From the NCBI RefSeq assembly GCF_020523795.1, contig NZ_JAJALI010000004.1, forward strand, positions 372,001 to 436,000: 64,000 nt of DNA, given 5' to 3'. The notes beneath the pieces are model-generated. The model made no database searches. It saw only the letters and a program-made list of their open reading frames with translations, and was not told where the DNA came from. Source of the DNA: Ancylobacter sp. Lp-2. GTDB taxonomy: Bacteria; Pseudomonadota; Alphaproteobacteria; Rhizobiales; Xanthobacteraceae. Positions 51,101 through 59,016 of this stretch are shown here, in pieces (position 1 is the first letter of the stretch; each line of letters starts with the position of its first letter). The position numbers and the translations under genes are program-made.

Positions 51101-53180
51101 CGGGAAGCAGCGGCTCGAGTTCCTCGACTGGCAACCGGACCGACAGCATGGCGCCGGGCGGCTGAGCGTAGGTGAGGCGTCCGCGTTCCGCGATGGCGCG
51201 CGCCGCATCCTCGAACTCATAGACGCCGGCAAGCACCGCACTCACCAGTTCGCCGAGGCTATGGCCGACCATCGCGTCGGGTTTGATGCCCCAACTCATC
51301 AGCAACTGGGCGGTCGCATACTGTATGAGGAACAGTGCCGGCTGGGTGTTGATCGTCGCATCGAGCGGGTTCGGATCGCCCGGCTCGACCTCGGCGAACA
51401 GCAGGTCGCGGATATCGGTGCCGGTGATCTCCTGTACGCAGGCGGCTCCGCGATCGACCAGCTCACGGAAGAGCGGCTCGGTCTCATACAGGCCCCGCCC
51501 CATGTTCCAGGCCTGCGAGCCTTGTCCGGGGAACATGAAGACGATCGGCCGCTTTTCGGCAGCCTTGCCAATGGTGGCGCCGCCGCGCAGCTTCTTGACC
51601 AGTTCGTCGCGAGAGCTGGCCACGACGGCCCAGCGGCGCTCGAAGGCGCGGCGCCCCGCCTGCAGGGTGTAGGCGGCATCATCGAGCCGCAATGCCGGCA
51701 TGCGCTCGATATGATCAGCCAGCGCCGCCCCGGCCTGTGCCACCGCCAGATCGCTACGCGCCGAGAGCGGAAAGACAAAGGCTTTGCCCTCGATGGCGTC
51801 AGAACGGGCTCGAAGCCGTGGCGCCTCTTCCATCACGACATGCACATTGGTGCCACCCACGCCGAAGGCGCTGGTGCCGGTGCGGCGCGGCGCCGCTCCC
51901 GCAGGCCAACTCCTCGGCTCCCGATCGACGACGAACGGACTGGAGTCCAGATCGATTTCGGGATTGGGTCGCTCGAAATGCAGCAGAGGTGGAATTTCTT
52001 CGTTCCGCAGCACCAATGCTGTCTTAATCAGTCCCGTCACGCCGGCGGCGGCATCGAGATGGCCGACATTCGCCTTGACCGAGCCAAGGGCACAGTAACC
52101 GCGGCGATCCGTCGTGGCGCGGAACGCCTTTGTGAGGCCGGAGAATTCGATCGGGTCGCCGAGCGGGGTGGCGGTGCCATGCGCCTCGACATAGCCGATG
52201 CTGTCGGCGGTGATCCCCGCCTGCTGATGCGCCGAGGCGATGGCACGGGCCTGCCATTCCGGGCTCGGCGACGTGAAGCCGACCTTGTCGGCTCCATCGT
52301 TGTTCATGCCGTAGCCACGTATGACGGCATAGACTTGATCGCCGTCGGCCAACGCGTCCTCCAGCCGCCGCAGCACCACAAGCGCGGCGCCGCTGCCGAA
52401 TACCGTGCCGCCGGCGGCCACGTCGAACGGACGGCACCGTCCATCCGGTGAGACCATCCCTCCGGCCTGATGCATGTAACCGCGCTGCTGCGGGAGCGAG
52501 ATCGACACGCCTCCCGCCAGTGCCATGTCGCACTGGTAGGTCTGCAGGCTTTGCACAGCCTGCGTCACGGCCAGCAGCGACGTCGAACAGGCGCTGGCGA
52601 CGGTCATGGCGGGACCATGCAGCCCCAGTTTGTAGGCAATGCGCGTGGCGAGGAAATCGTGGCCCGCACCGACCAGCAACGGGTACTGCCCGACCTGGAA
52701 CTCGTCGGTAAAGGTTTCGATCACCCGTCGGTCGGCGCAGACATTGCGCAGGAAGTAAGTGTTGAGCGAGCAGCCGGCGAACACCCCGATTGCGCCGGCA
52801 AAGGCTGCCGGATCGTGGCCGGCGTCCTCGAGGCCCTCCCAGGCGCACTCCAGCAGCACGCGATGCTGGGGATCGGTCAGGGCCGTTTCCCGCGCGTGCA
52901 TGCCGAAGAACGGCGCATCGAACTTGTCTATGTCCGAAAGGATCGGCCGGGCCGCCACATAGTTCGGATCCCGGTGCGTCTCATCGCCGAAGGTATCGTC
53001 GATCTGCTCCAGCCCGAAATGGGTAATGCTGTCGACGCCCTGGCGCAGATTTTCCCAGAACGCCTCGACCGAGCCCGCACCGGGGAAGCGGCCGGCCACA
53101 CCGACAATCGCGATGGCGCCAAGATCAAGGAGTTCGCGCAGGGCGTCATCATTTGAGGCATCGAAAGCATGCAAGTTCAT
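45108..53180 (-). CDS. Hybrid PKS-aminotransferase-NRPS megasynthase (KS-AT-ACP-AMT-C-A-PCP)
   Basis: A 2690-residue synthase. KS at about 20-450 (Cys198, His334, His374). AT at about 545-870 (Ser641 in GHSLG; HAFH at 737-740, indicating malonyl-CoA). ACP at about 945-1020 (Ser979). An Ala/Pro-rich linker with a short helical stretch near 1073-1095. A class III aminotransferase at about 1155-1600 (PLP Lys1439 in YGKVIGGG). C domain at about 1635-2060 (intact HHIVCDG, 1766-1772). A domain at about 2080-2570 with specificity residues DILQMCVIWK, close to the known glycine code. PCP Ser2624. There is no ketoreductase, so the beta-keto group made by KS should pass to the aminotransferase. Its ATG overlaps the upstream stop as ATGA. 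Confidence 0.93.
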   Translation of the reverse strand: MNLHAFDASNDDALRELLDLGAIAIVGVAGRFPGAGSVEAFWENLRQGVDSITHFGLEQIDDTFGDETHRDPNYVAARPILSDIDKFDAPFFGMHARETALTDPQHRVLLECAWEGLEDAGHDPAAFAGAIGVFAGCSLNTYFLRNVCADRRVIETFTDEFQVGQYPLLVGAGHDFLATRIAYKLGLHGPAMTVASACSTSLLAVTQAVQSLQTYQCDMALAGGVSISLPQQRGYMHQAGGMVSPDGRCRPFDVAAGGTVFGSGAALVVLRRLEDALADGDQVYAVIRGYGMNNDGADKVGFTSPSPEWQARAIASAHQQAGITADSIGYVEAHGTATPLGDPIEFSGLTKAFRATTDRRGYCALGSVKANVGHLDAAAGVTGLIKTALVLRNEEIPPLLHFERPNPEIDLDSSPFVVDREPRSWPAGAAPRRTGTSAFGVGGTNVHVVMEEAPRLRARSDAIEGKAFVFPLSARSDLAVAQAGAALADHIERMPALRLDDAAYTLQAGRRAFERRWAVVASSRDELVKKLRGGATIGKAAEKRPIVFMFPGQGSQAWNMGRGLYETEPLFRELVDRGAACVQEITGTDIRDLLFAEVEPGDPNPLDATINTQPALFLIQYATAQLLMSWGIKPDAMVGHSLGELVSAVLAGVYEFEDAARAIAERGRLTYAQPPGAMLSVRLPVEELEPLLPEGVLIAAANGPRQSVASGRPEAMDALQATLQGRGIAFQRLRTTHAFHSSMMEPVMQPLVRRFSAMSARAPEIPYVSCVTGTWVDTGRPVAAEYWGRQCRAPVMFARALEAVAELKQPILIEIGPGRTLTTFARQTLDKERYGALLTTFGVAGEEAATLRDVVAVLWSCGVQPNWEAVTGPDCRRVSLPTYRFQRERYWVDPPASGSTMTQPTPYEPPQSDTVSSQHVDDPHNGNLPMADAAEPLRSAMSRATEVESELVAVLEDLSGEKIPASERHASFLELGFDSLFLAQVATRVQQTFKVPVTFRQLLADIPTVADLARHLASSMPTTPPACASAKAMAVPAAAPQLSLIVAAAPPAAVASPAPPAPGVGAAAEVGSMADLFRQQLDAMQKVINQQITALQGAPANVTEAATASAPVAAASTVPVEPAPAALASASPAQDASEEQPMRFQVYRAAKPAPTALTAEQKDFIAELSDRFSKRAAGSKAYTQRHREGLADPRAAAGFRAEWKETVFPIVCARSKGSHIWDVDGNDYVDLVNGYGQTAFGHAPDFVLEAVARQMADGFAIGPQSPLAGEVADLVRELTNNERVTFCNTGSEAVMAAMRVARTVTGRNRVVLFSGGYHGQFDEVLIKGGSLTAPPRALPVAPGIPTGSVGNMVVLPYASPDSVSWIRANADQIAAVITEPVQSRHPGLVPVDFLRELREITEKSGTAFVLDEVVTGFRTHPGGMQAVLGIRADMVTYGKVIGGGLPIGVLAGSARFMDALDGGQWRYGDESVPETAPTFFAGTFVRHPLALAAARAVLLHLREAGPALQQGLTQRTAALAGRINADLERRGIATRAETYSSWFYLNFHEEDRFGALFFPYARSIGLHIQDGFPKFLTTTHGQAEIEEIERIFSTSLDALQSVGILAGKDRPADTLHPAVVAAVPPPDPQPEPLPDRIVPTEPQREVWLAAQAGDAASCAFNESVSVRFDGALDADRLERALQAVVARHDALRGRFEASGEHFIVDDVLAVQLQRIDVSTAANPEAELTLVLADDAATPFDLVAGPLLRGRVVTLAPETHVLVLTAHHIVCDGWSMNIILDELARHYTHDGHQGVGDLPAPMPFRGYAARQAMPSRRREDNETYWLRRFDTLPPDVELPSDRPRAAMKSFKGSTYRGAIDADLCRTVKKAGARQGATLFTTLASAFQIVMWRLTGEADQVVAIPTAGQSLVEGGSLVGHCVNFLPLRTMVEGGALASDLLKSVQKEMLELNEHQDFTFGTLVRELHLPRNSSRLPLTQVQFNLERLGDALDFGGLGARVVPNAKAFTNFDIFLNVIEGPEGLRLDCDYNTDLFDEGTIARWLSHFEQMLRSLAEDSARPVSELPILDPAGLQWLVTTLNATRQDDIDLRPLPDLFRAQVARTPDATAVRWHERALSYAELDRASDVLAERLQRLVPQAGGRIGLLVKRSPDLVAGLLAIMKAGHAFVPLDPEHPDARLRLVADKAELDALLSDDVRAAELVSGLPLIDLSVAVPVEEAEVGLFPVIWPQDSAYVIFTSGSTGTPKGVEVSHEALANVLWSFARRPGFSAGQTLLAVTTVSFDIAILELFLPLVTGGTVLIADREQVRGGFGLKELIDIERPSHIQATPSLWRMLLEAGFRPYDGLIMLCGGEPLPRDLAEQLGGSAGALWNVYGPTETTIWSSAGKVTPGEGPITIGEPLLNTQLHVVDVSGRIAPIGVAGELIIGGKGLAKGYLGQSELTASAFRSESPAGGVPAIFYHTGDLARRLSDGRIQHLGRRDLQIKLRGFRIELEDIESAARCCQGVAAAAVALVGEGVSARLVGYYVEQPRETLQSADLQSQMSQLLPDYMRPAHWIRLDALPLTPNGKLDRKALPKPDAGVPAAERTVLRPRNATEQALAEIWAEVLQTEDIGVEDNLFMLGADSIQVFRIAARMLGRGLRLEARHLMQHPTIAELAQVADEIARSGPVSAAPPKLSSFRRTAANAAPEIG

Positions 53181-55039
53181 GACGCCCTCCCCAGCCGGCC
53201 TTCCCGGATGCGCCTGAGCGCGGCCTGCCGGGAGCCCGCGCGTGCGGCCGCCTCGACCTCCAGCCGCACACCCAACACGGGACCTGCCTCCAACCGGGCG
53301 GCAAGGCTGGCGACGGTTGGGTGATCGAACAAGTCAACGAGGGGCAGTGGCGCCCGACCAAGGCTGGGCAGACGAGCGTGCACGTTCATCAATCTCAGCG
53401 AGGTGCCGCCGAGCTCAAAGAAGCTGACGTCGCGCGGCACATGACTGAGATCCAGGACCTCGCCCCAGATCCGGGCCACCGCCTCCTCCAGTCCCGCCCT
53501 CGGCGTGGCCGTAGCGGCCGATGTGGCATCCTCCGGTATGGTCGTGAGCTGCGTGCGGTCGATCTTGCCATTCGCCGTCAAAGGCAGGGCTTCGACCACC
53601 CGGAAACCTGACGGCACCATGTAGGCTGGGAGAGCCCGGCGCAGCCGATCGCCGATCGTGTGGATGAGAGCCTCGCGCGACGCCTGCGGAGCCTGTTTTA
53701 TGAAAGCGATGAGGCGCTTGGCGCCGGCATCGCCGCAGGCTACCACCGCCACGTCGGCAACGTCGGGCTCGTTGCGCAGCGCGGTCTCGATCTCTTCGAT
53801 CTCGATCCGCTTGCCGTCGATCTTCACCTGCTGATCGGCACGCCCGAAAAACTCGTACACTCCATCTGGCCGCCGGCGTACCACATCGCCCGTCAAATAG
53901 AGACGCTCGCCAACCGACGGGACGAAGCGGAACTTTTCCTCCGTCATCTCCGGCGCGTTCAGATAGCCTAGGGCAAGCCCTTCCCCGCCGACGCAAAGCT
54001 GCCCCTTCTTGCCTTCGGGCAGTGGACGCAATTCGTCGTCGAGGACATAGGCCGTGCTATGGGCGATCGGTCGGCCTATCGGCAGTGGCGCGACCTCATC
54101 CCTCTCGATCAGATGGCAACAGGAGAAGGTCGTGTTCTCCGTCGGACCATAGCCGTTGATGAATCGGCAGTCCGCCAGCGCCTGTTGCGCCCGCCGCACA
54201 TGAATGGGGGACACGACATCGCCGCCCGTCAGTATCTGGCGAAGAGGCCGCAACCCTTCCAGCCTCTGATCAACGAGGAGGTGGAACAACCCGGCTGTGA
54301 ACCAGGCGGTCGTCACGCCATAGGCCGAGATGGCCGCCACAATATCGTCCAGAGAAGGCTGGGCACCGGGTACAACGGCGAGCCGGGCACCGTTAAGCAA
54401 TGCTCCCCAAATCTCGAAGGTGCTGGCATCAAAGGCGAGCGGCGCGAGATGGAGGACCACCTCGTCCGGCGCAAAACGCGCATAACTCTGCCCGCGGACC
54501 AGCCGCACGATAGCGCGATGCGGCACCACCACGCCTTTTGGGCGTCCGGTGGAACCCGACGTGTACATCACATAGGCGGGATTTCCGGCGTCAGCGCGCT
54601 CCGACAGCGGCTCGGCCGAGAACTGTTCAGCCGCTGCGAGAGCCAACGCCTGATCGATAAAACCATCGCCAGCCGCGTCCGCTATGTCATGCGCCAGCGA
54701 CGCGCGCCCGATGACCAGAACCGGTGCCGCGTCGCGAAGCATTCCGGCGAGGCGCGATACGGGATACGCCGGATCGAGCGGAACAAATGCGGCGCCTGCC
54801 TTCAATATGGCAAGCATGGCCACAATCGTGTCGGCGGAACGCTCCGTCAGAAGCGCGACACGATCACCGACTTGGACATGGCGAGTTTCCAGATAGCGCG
54901 CCAGCCGGTTCGATCGGCTTTCGAGATCCTCATAACTGTAGGTAGTGCCTGCCTCGCTTATCGCGACGGCGGAAGGCGACGCGGAAGCCTGTCGCCCAAA
55001 GACACCATGAACCGTGAATTCGCGATTGAAAACGGACAT
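53177..55039 (-). CDS. NRPS loading module A-PCP, predicted valine-specific
   Basis: A 620-residue two-domain protein. The A domain (about 10-500) has YTSGSTGRPKGVV, GYGPTE, YLTGDVVRR and the catalytic Lys492 in NGKIDR. Specificity residues read by alignment to GrsA are Asp204, Ala205, Phe208, Trp246, Leu270, Gly272, Gly296, Thr304, Phe305 and Lys492 (DAFWLGGTFK), nearly identical to the known valine code DAFWIGGTFK. The PCP is at about 515-585 (Ser547 in LGGTS). A basic tail follows. The ATG at 55039 is chosen because the upstream extension lacks family similarity. It heads the operon, so it should load the first building block with a free amine. Confidence 0.92.
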   Translation of the reverse strand: MSVFNREFTVHGVFGRQASASPSAVAISEAGTTYSYEDLESRSNRLARYLETRHVQVGDRVALLTERSADTIVAMLAILKAGAAFVPLDPAYPVSRLAGMLRDAAPVLVIGRASLAHDIADAAGDGFIDQALALAAAEQFSAEPLSERADAGNPAYVMYTSGSTGRPKGVVVPHRAIVRLVRGQSYARFAPDEVVLHLAPLAFDASTFEIWGALLNGARLAVVPGAQPSLDDIVAAISAYGVTTAWFTAGLFHLLVDQRLEGLRPLRQILTGGDVVSPIHVRRAQQALADCRFINGYGPTENTTFSCCHLIERDEVAPLPIGRPIAHSTAYVLDDELRPLPEGKKGQLCVGGEGLALGYLNAPEMTEEKFRFVPSVGERLYLTGDVVRRRPDGVYEFFGRADQQVKIDGKRIEIEEIETALRNEPDVADVAVVACGDAGAKRLIAFIKQAPQASREALIHTIGDRLRRALPAYMVPSGFRVVEALPLTANGKIDRTQLTTIPEDATSAATATPRAGLEEAVARIWGEVLDLSHVPRDVSFFELGGTSLRLMNVHARLPSLGRAPLPLVDLFDHPTVASLAARLEAGPVLGVRLEVEAAARAGSRQAALRRIREGRLGRAS

Positions 55040-55508
55040 TGGAAACCTATGACGGCAATGAAATATTCCGAATGGCCAGATTAAACCCGCCCGGATGCTT
55101 GAAGGCGGCGGACAGACGTCAAGTCTTCCCGGTACGCTGCGAAGTGACACCGTCGCAAACGACGATATCGCTACCTCTTTTGAGGCGGGATCCTGCTACG
55201 AAATGATTATCTATCGCACTCCGGCGCCGTCAGGCCGGCCCCCCTCACTGGTCACGACATCCGGAAAGATAGGTAACCCTCAAATGTATATTGCTCGCCT
55301 GAACATATATGAGTCTTAACATCGAACACACACCACAACAGTCAAAGCACATATCAAAAATCCACCGCGCAATAATTTCCAGAATTGAATAATTTATATA
55401 AAAATTGATAATCAAATATCGTATTTTTACGCCACGCATAAAATCATGGCGCGACGATATTGAAATTTAGATAAATAGAATAATTCATATAAATTAATCG
55501 GAATAAAT
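55040..55508. other. Divergent intergenic region between the NRPS operon and galE
   Basis: No gene is seen. The right two-thirds (55300-55508) is AT-rich, like the region at 40.3-40.6 kb, and both contain ATATCGTAT. It should hold the promoter of the NRPS/PKS operon and that of galE. Confidence 0.4.
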
Positions 55509-56507
55509 ATGATGAAAAATATACTTGTAACTGGCGGTGCCGGATACATCGGGTCTCATTGCTGCAAGGCATTAAAATTGGCGGGATACAACCCAATAAC
55601 TTATGACAATCTCTCCACAGGCTGGGCGAAATCCGTCAAGTACGGCCCACTTGAAAGGGGAGACCTGCGTGATCGAGCGAGACTGGACGAGGTATTCGCC
55701 CGTTGGGAGCCGAAGGCCGTCATGCACTTTGCCGCGCTTAGCCAGGTCGGCGAGGCCGTCAAAAATCCCGGAAAATATTGGAGAGATAATATTACTTCTT
55801 CATTGACGCTTATCGAAGCCGCCATTCACGCAAAATGTTTCGATTTCATATTTTCTTCCACATGCGCCACCTATGGCGATCAAGACGGCGTACTTCTGGC
55901 GGAAGACTCCCCACAAACTCCGATAAATGCTTATGGTTCCTCAAAGCGTGCCATTGAGGACATGCTTCGTGATTTCGGAAATGCTTACGGCCTACGATCT
56001 GTTATCTTTCGTTACTTCAATGTCGCGGGCGCCGACCCGGATGCCGAATGCGGGGAGTTTCACGATCCCGAGACGCATCTGATCCCGATCATTCTGGAAG
56101 TCGCCTCAGGCGAGCGCTCCGCGCTGACAGTATTCGGCGAAGACTACCCGACTCCCGACGGCACCTGCATCCGGGATTTCGTCCATGTAAGCGACCTGGT
56201 CGACGCCCATATATTGGGCCTGAAATGGCTGGAGGCCGGAAAAGGCAACCGCATTTTCTGCCTGGGGAGCGGCAAGGGCTTTTCAGTACGCGAAGTCATC
56301 GAGCGGGCGAGGCGCCTTACCAATCGCCCAATCCCCGTCGAGATCGGGCCGCGCAGGCGCGGAGACGCTGCCAAACTGGTGTTGGGAAGCGCCCGCGCGG
56401 CGGTCGAACTTGGATGGACACCAAAGCGTTCCTCACTGGAACTCATGATCTCCGATGCCTGGCTGGCTTATTCCAGCCTCGAATGGCCGGTGGCCAATGC
56501 CGAATGA
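55509..56507 (+). CDS. galE: UDP-glucose 4-epimerase
   Basis: A 332-residue extended SDR that interconverts UDP-glucose and UDP-galactose. It has the NAD motif NILVTGGAGYIGSHCCKALK, ALSQVGEAVKNPGKYW, a catalytic Ser in SSTCATYGD, YGSSK (YxxxK), FRYFNVAGADP and the substrate-domain text TPDGTCIRDFVHVSDL. GGAA lies five bases before the ATG at 55509. It opens the right half of the exopolysaccharide locus and would supply UDP-galactose. Confidence 0.93.
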   Translation: MMKNILVTGGAGYIGSHCCKALKLAGYNPITYDNLSTGWAKSVKYGPLERGDLRDRARLDEVFARWEPKAVMHFAALSQVGEAVKNPGKYWRDNITSSLTLIEAAIHAKCFDFIFSSTCATYGDQDGVLLAEDSPQTPINAYGSSKRAIEDMLRDFGNAYGLRSVIFRYFNVAGADPDAECGEFHDPETHLIPIILEVASGERSALTVFGEDYPTPDGTCIRDFVHVSDLVDAHILGLKWLEAGKGNRIFCLGSGKGFSVREVIERARRLTNRPIPVEIGPRRRGDAAKLVLGSARAAVELGWTPKRSSLELMISDAWLAYSSLEWPVANAE

Positions 56508-57012
56508 CCCTCAGCGCATGTCAGAAGGCGGGCCCCGATCATCTCGACCTTACAAACTTGCGAGACACTCAGCCCTCGCACATTGATCGGCTCGACATTC
56601 CGCCTGAAGACGCCGCAAGTATCCCCGCCCAACCATTGGCCACGGGCGCGCACCCCTACCCCGGCAAGAATGTCCATCTCGCTCTGCGCCAGCTTGCGGG
56701 CAGCAAGAGACGGCGCGTGACGGGCCCAAAGGGCATCCATCCAAGATGGCGATGGGCAACTCTCTCCGCCGACATCTGTGCGCCCGACGGCAGGATCCAC
56801 ATCGCCGTCGGTCAGGCCTCGCGACGCATCCGTCGGCAACGCGCGACAAATGGTCGACATCGCTCATGCCGACTGCCCCAATGGTGATCTTGACGCAATG
56901 CGCATAAGATGATCCTGGCACGCTCGCCTGAGCGAAGCGCACAAGTACAGTCTTCCAAAATTGAGTTTACGCATACCGTATCTCCATGATCGAAACGATA
57001 TGGAGACCACGC
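56508..57012. other. Intergenic region between galE and the glycoside hydrolase gene
   Basis: About 500 bp in which I see no supported gene. Short frames on both strands (minus 56468-56860, plus 56514-56887) lack recognisable text and ribosome sites. It might be a remnant of a glycosyltransferase or hypothetical gene. Confidence 0.35.
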
Positions 57013-58026
57013 ATGTCCGGGGCTGGCGCCGCTTATCGGATACTACTAACCCTTCTTGCATCCATCAGCCTATGCTCCCCCTGCTGGGCGGAGATAGATT
57101 GGGGGGTCAACGGACACCCCGTCGTCTCCTATTCCGGCGTCACCATCGACGAGCAACTCGATTTGGTCGAAAAACTCGGCATGCGCTCGTACCGCGTCGA
57201 CATCTATTCGACCGAACAGATGGATCGCCTCAGCGCCCTCATCGAAGCGGGCAGAAAGCGCCGGATCACGATACTTCCGGCGCTCATACTGCCCGCCAGG
57301 CTCGACGAACAGGATGTGGAGGAGCTGTACAAGGCAGCCTATGAACTGGCCTCGGCATTCGCCATGCGCTTCGACGGCACGGTGCCTGTGTGGGAGCTAG
57401 GCAATGAGATGGAAAACTACGCGCTGATCCGACCGTGCGAGATGCGTGACGACGGTACCAAATATCCCTGCGAGTGGGGAATTGCCGGGGGGGTCGGCCC
57501 CCTTGACTATTTCGGGCCCCGCTACGTGAAAGTGGCCGCGGTTCTCCGTGGCCTATCCGATGGAGTCAAGGCGTCAAACCCGTCAGCCCGCCGCGCGATC
57601 GGGACCGCGGGCTGGGGCCACCTCGGCATATTTGACCGGCTGCATCAGGACGGCATCGCCTGGGATATCTCGGTCTGGCACATGTATGGAGAGGATCCCG
57701 AGCCGGGGTTCAAACATCTCGCGACATTCGGCAAGCCGATCTGGGTCACCGAATTCAACCACCCCTATGGCAGTCAGGGTGGAGCAGCCGAACAGGCGCA
57801 GGGCCTCATCAAGTGGATGAAGCGACTGGAAGAACTGAGCGGCCCCTACAAGGTCGAAGCGGCCCACATTTACGAACTGTTCGACGAACCCTACTGGGCC
57901 CCCAGCTACGAAGCGTTCATGGGACTGTACACGCTTACCCCAAGGCCGGACGGCGGCTGGCAGCCGGCGGAGCCCAAGCCAGCATTCCTAGCGGTGCAGG
58001 AATTCATCGCCGACGCTCACAGGTAG
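57013..58026 (+). CDS. Secreted clan GH-A glycoside hydrolase
   Basis: A 337-residue exported protein with a signal peptide ending SLCSPCWAE. The TIM-barrel text fits clan GH-A: RSYRVDIYSTEQMDRL, VPVWELGNEME with the acid/base Glu, WDISVWHMYGEDP, and PIWVTEFNHPYG with the nucleophile Glu. The ATG at 57013 with GGAG is preferred over 56986. Family assignment within the clan (for example GH5 or GH39-like) is uncertain. In an exopolysaccharide locus it may trim or release the polymer. Confidence 0.78.
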   Translation: MSGAGAAYRILLTLLASISLCSPCWAEIDWGVNGHPVVSYSGVTIDEQLDLVEKLGMRSYRVDIYSTEQMDRLSALIEAGRKRRITILPALILPARLDEQDVEELYKAAYELASAFAMRFDGTVPVWELGNEMENYALIRPCEMRDDGTKYPCEWGIAGGVGPLDYFGPRYVKVAAVLRGLSDGVKASNPSARRAIGTAGWGHLGIFDRLHQDGIAWDISVWHMYGEDPEPGFKHLATFGKPIWVTEFNHPYGSQGGAAEQAQGLIKWMKRLEELSGPYKVEAAHIYELFDEPYWAPSYEAFMGLYTLTPRPDGGWQPAEPKPAFLAVQEFIADAHR

Positions 58027-58271
58027 GCACCCGTCCCACTGTGCAACTCCAAAAGGATAAAATCGATCCGCCTCCACACCTCCCTCTACGTCTTAATAGC
58101 TCATTTACGAACACTTCACTTCAGGAGTAATTTTAGTCAGAAAATATAAAACTTAAATACAACTAAAAAATACATTAATAAAAACATGAATAATTATGTA
58201 GTATTTAAATTTACTCATATAACGAAAATATTATGAACTATAAAGCAAATGATGTTGAGGAAATAAAGATC

Positions 58272-58991
58272 ATGAATGTACAGATCAACCTCGATACGCT
58301 TGCGCTCATAAAGCACGATCTGCCTGCCGCAGAGGTCACACCCAGCCATCCAGCAACTCGGCAAAACGACGACACATGCACGGGAGGATGGCCCAAACGG
58401 GCCGCCGACATCGCCCTCGCCTCCCTCGGCATAGCGGCGCTTGCCGTACCGATGCTCGCGGTAGCCGTCCTGGTACGGATCACGATGGGGGGCCCGGTCA
58501 TCTTCAGACACGCCCGTGTCGGCCTCGGCGGCACCCCCTTCGAATGCCTGAAATTTCGAAGCATGATCGTCGGCAGCGAAGCCGCGCTGGCACGTTACCT
58601 TGCAGAGAACCCGGACGCGGCAGAAGAATGGAAGCAATCCCGCAAGCTCAGACACGACCCGCGCATTACGTGGCTCGGCCGAGCTCTGCGCATGTCGAGC
58701 CTCGATGAACTCCCCCAATTACTCAACGTCCTTAAGGGCGACATGAGTTGCGTCGGCCCCCGCCCTATCGTTTTGGAAGAGCTCGAACTCTACGGCACAG
58801 AGGCTGAAAAGTACCTCCAATCCCGACCTGGCCTGACCGGTCTCTGGCAGGTTAGCGGACGCAGCAGCCTGACCTATGCGGAGCGCGTGGCCCTGGACGC
58901 CGCCTACGTAAACGACTGGTCGATGTGGAAGGATCTGAAAATCATCGCCCGCACTGTTCCAGCAATGCTGAAGTCGCATCAAACATCCTGA
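58272..58991 (+). CDS. Undecaprenyl-phosphate sugar-1-phosphate transferase (priming glycosyltransferase)
   Basis: A 239-residue bacterial sugar transferase of the WbaP/ExoY type that starts repeat-unit synthesis by moving a hexose 1-phosphate onto undecaprenyl phosphate. It has one membrane segment (IALASLGIAALAVPMLAVAVLV), then the core GPVIFRHARVGLGGTPFECLKFRSM, RITWLGRALRMSSLDELPQLLNVLKGDMSCVGPRP and the C-terminal PGLTGLWQVSGRSSLTYAERV. The start at 58272 is served by GAGGA; an ATG at 58233 lacks a site. Confidence 0.9.
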   Translation: MNVQINLDTLALIKHDLPAAEVTPSHPATRQNDDTCTGGWPKRAADIALASLGIAALAVPMLAVAVLVRITMGGPVIFRHARVGLGGTPFECLKFRSMIVGSEAALARYLAENPDAAEEWKQSRKLRHDPRITWLGRALRMSSLDELPQLLNVLKGDMSCVGPRPIVLEELELYGTEAEKYLQSRPGLTGLWQVSGRSSLTYAERVALDAAYVNDWSMWKDLKIIARTVPAMLKSHQTS

Positions 58992-59016
58992 ATCAGGCAC
59001 CGCCGCCGTGAAACAC

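Noticed and set aside
45108..53180. Ketoreductase or epimerase domain in the megasynthase
   Set aside because: No GxGxxG Rossmann motif or KR catalytic Tyr lies between AT and ACP, and no E-type domain follows the PCP; the AT-ACP linker is short.
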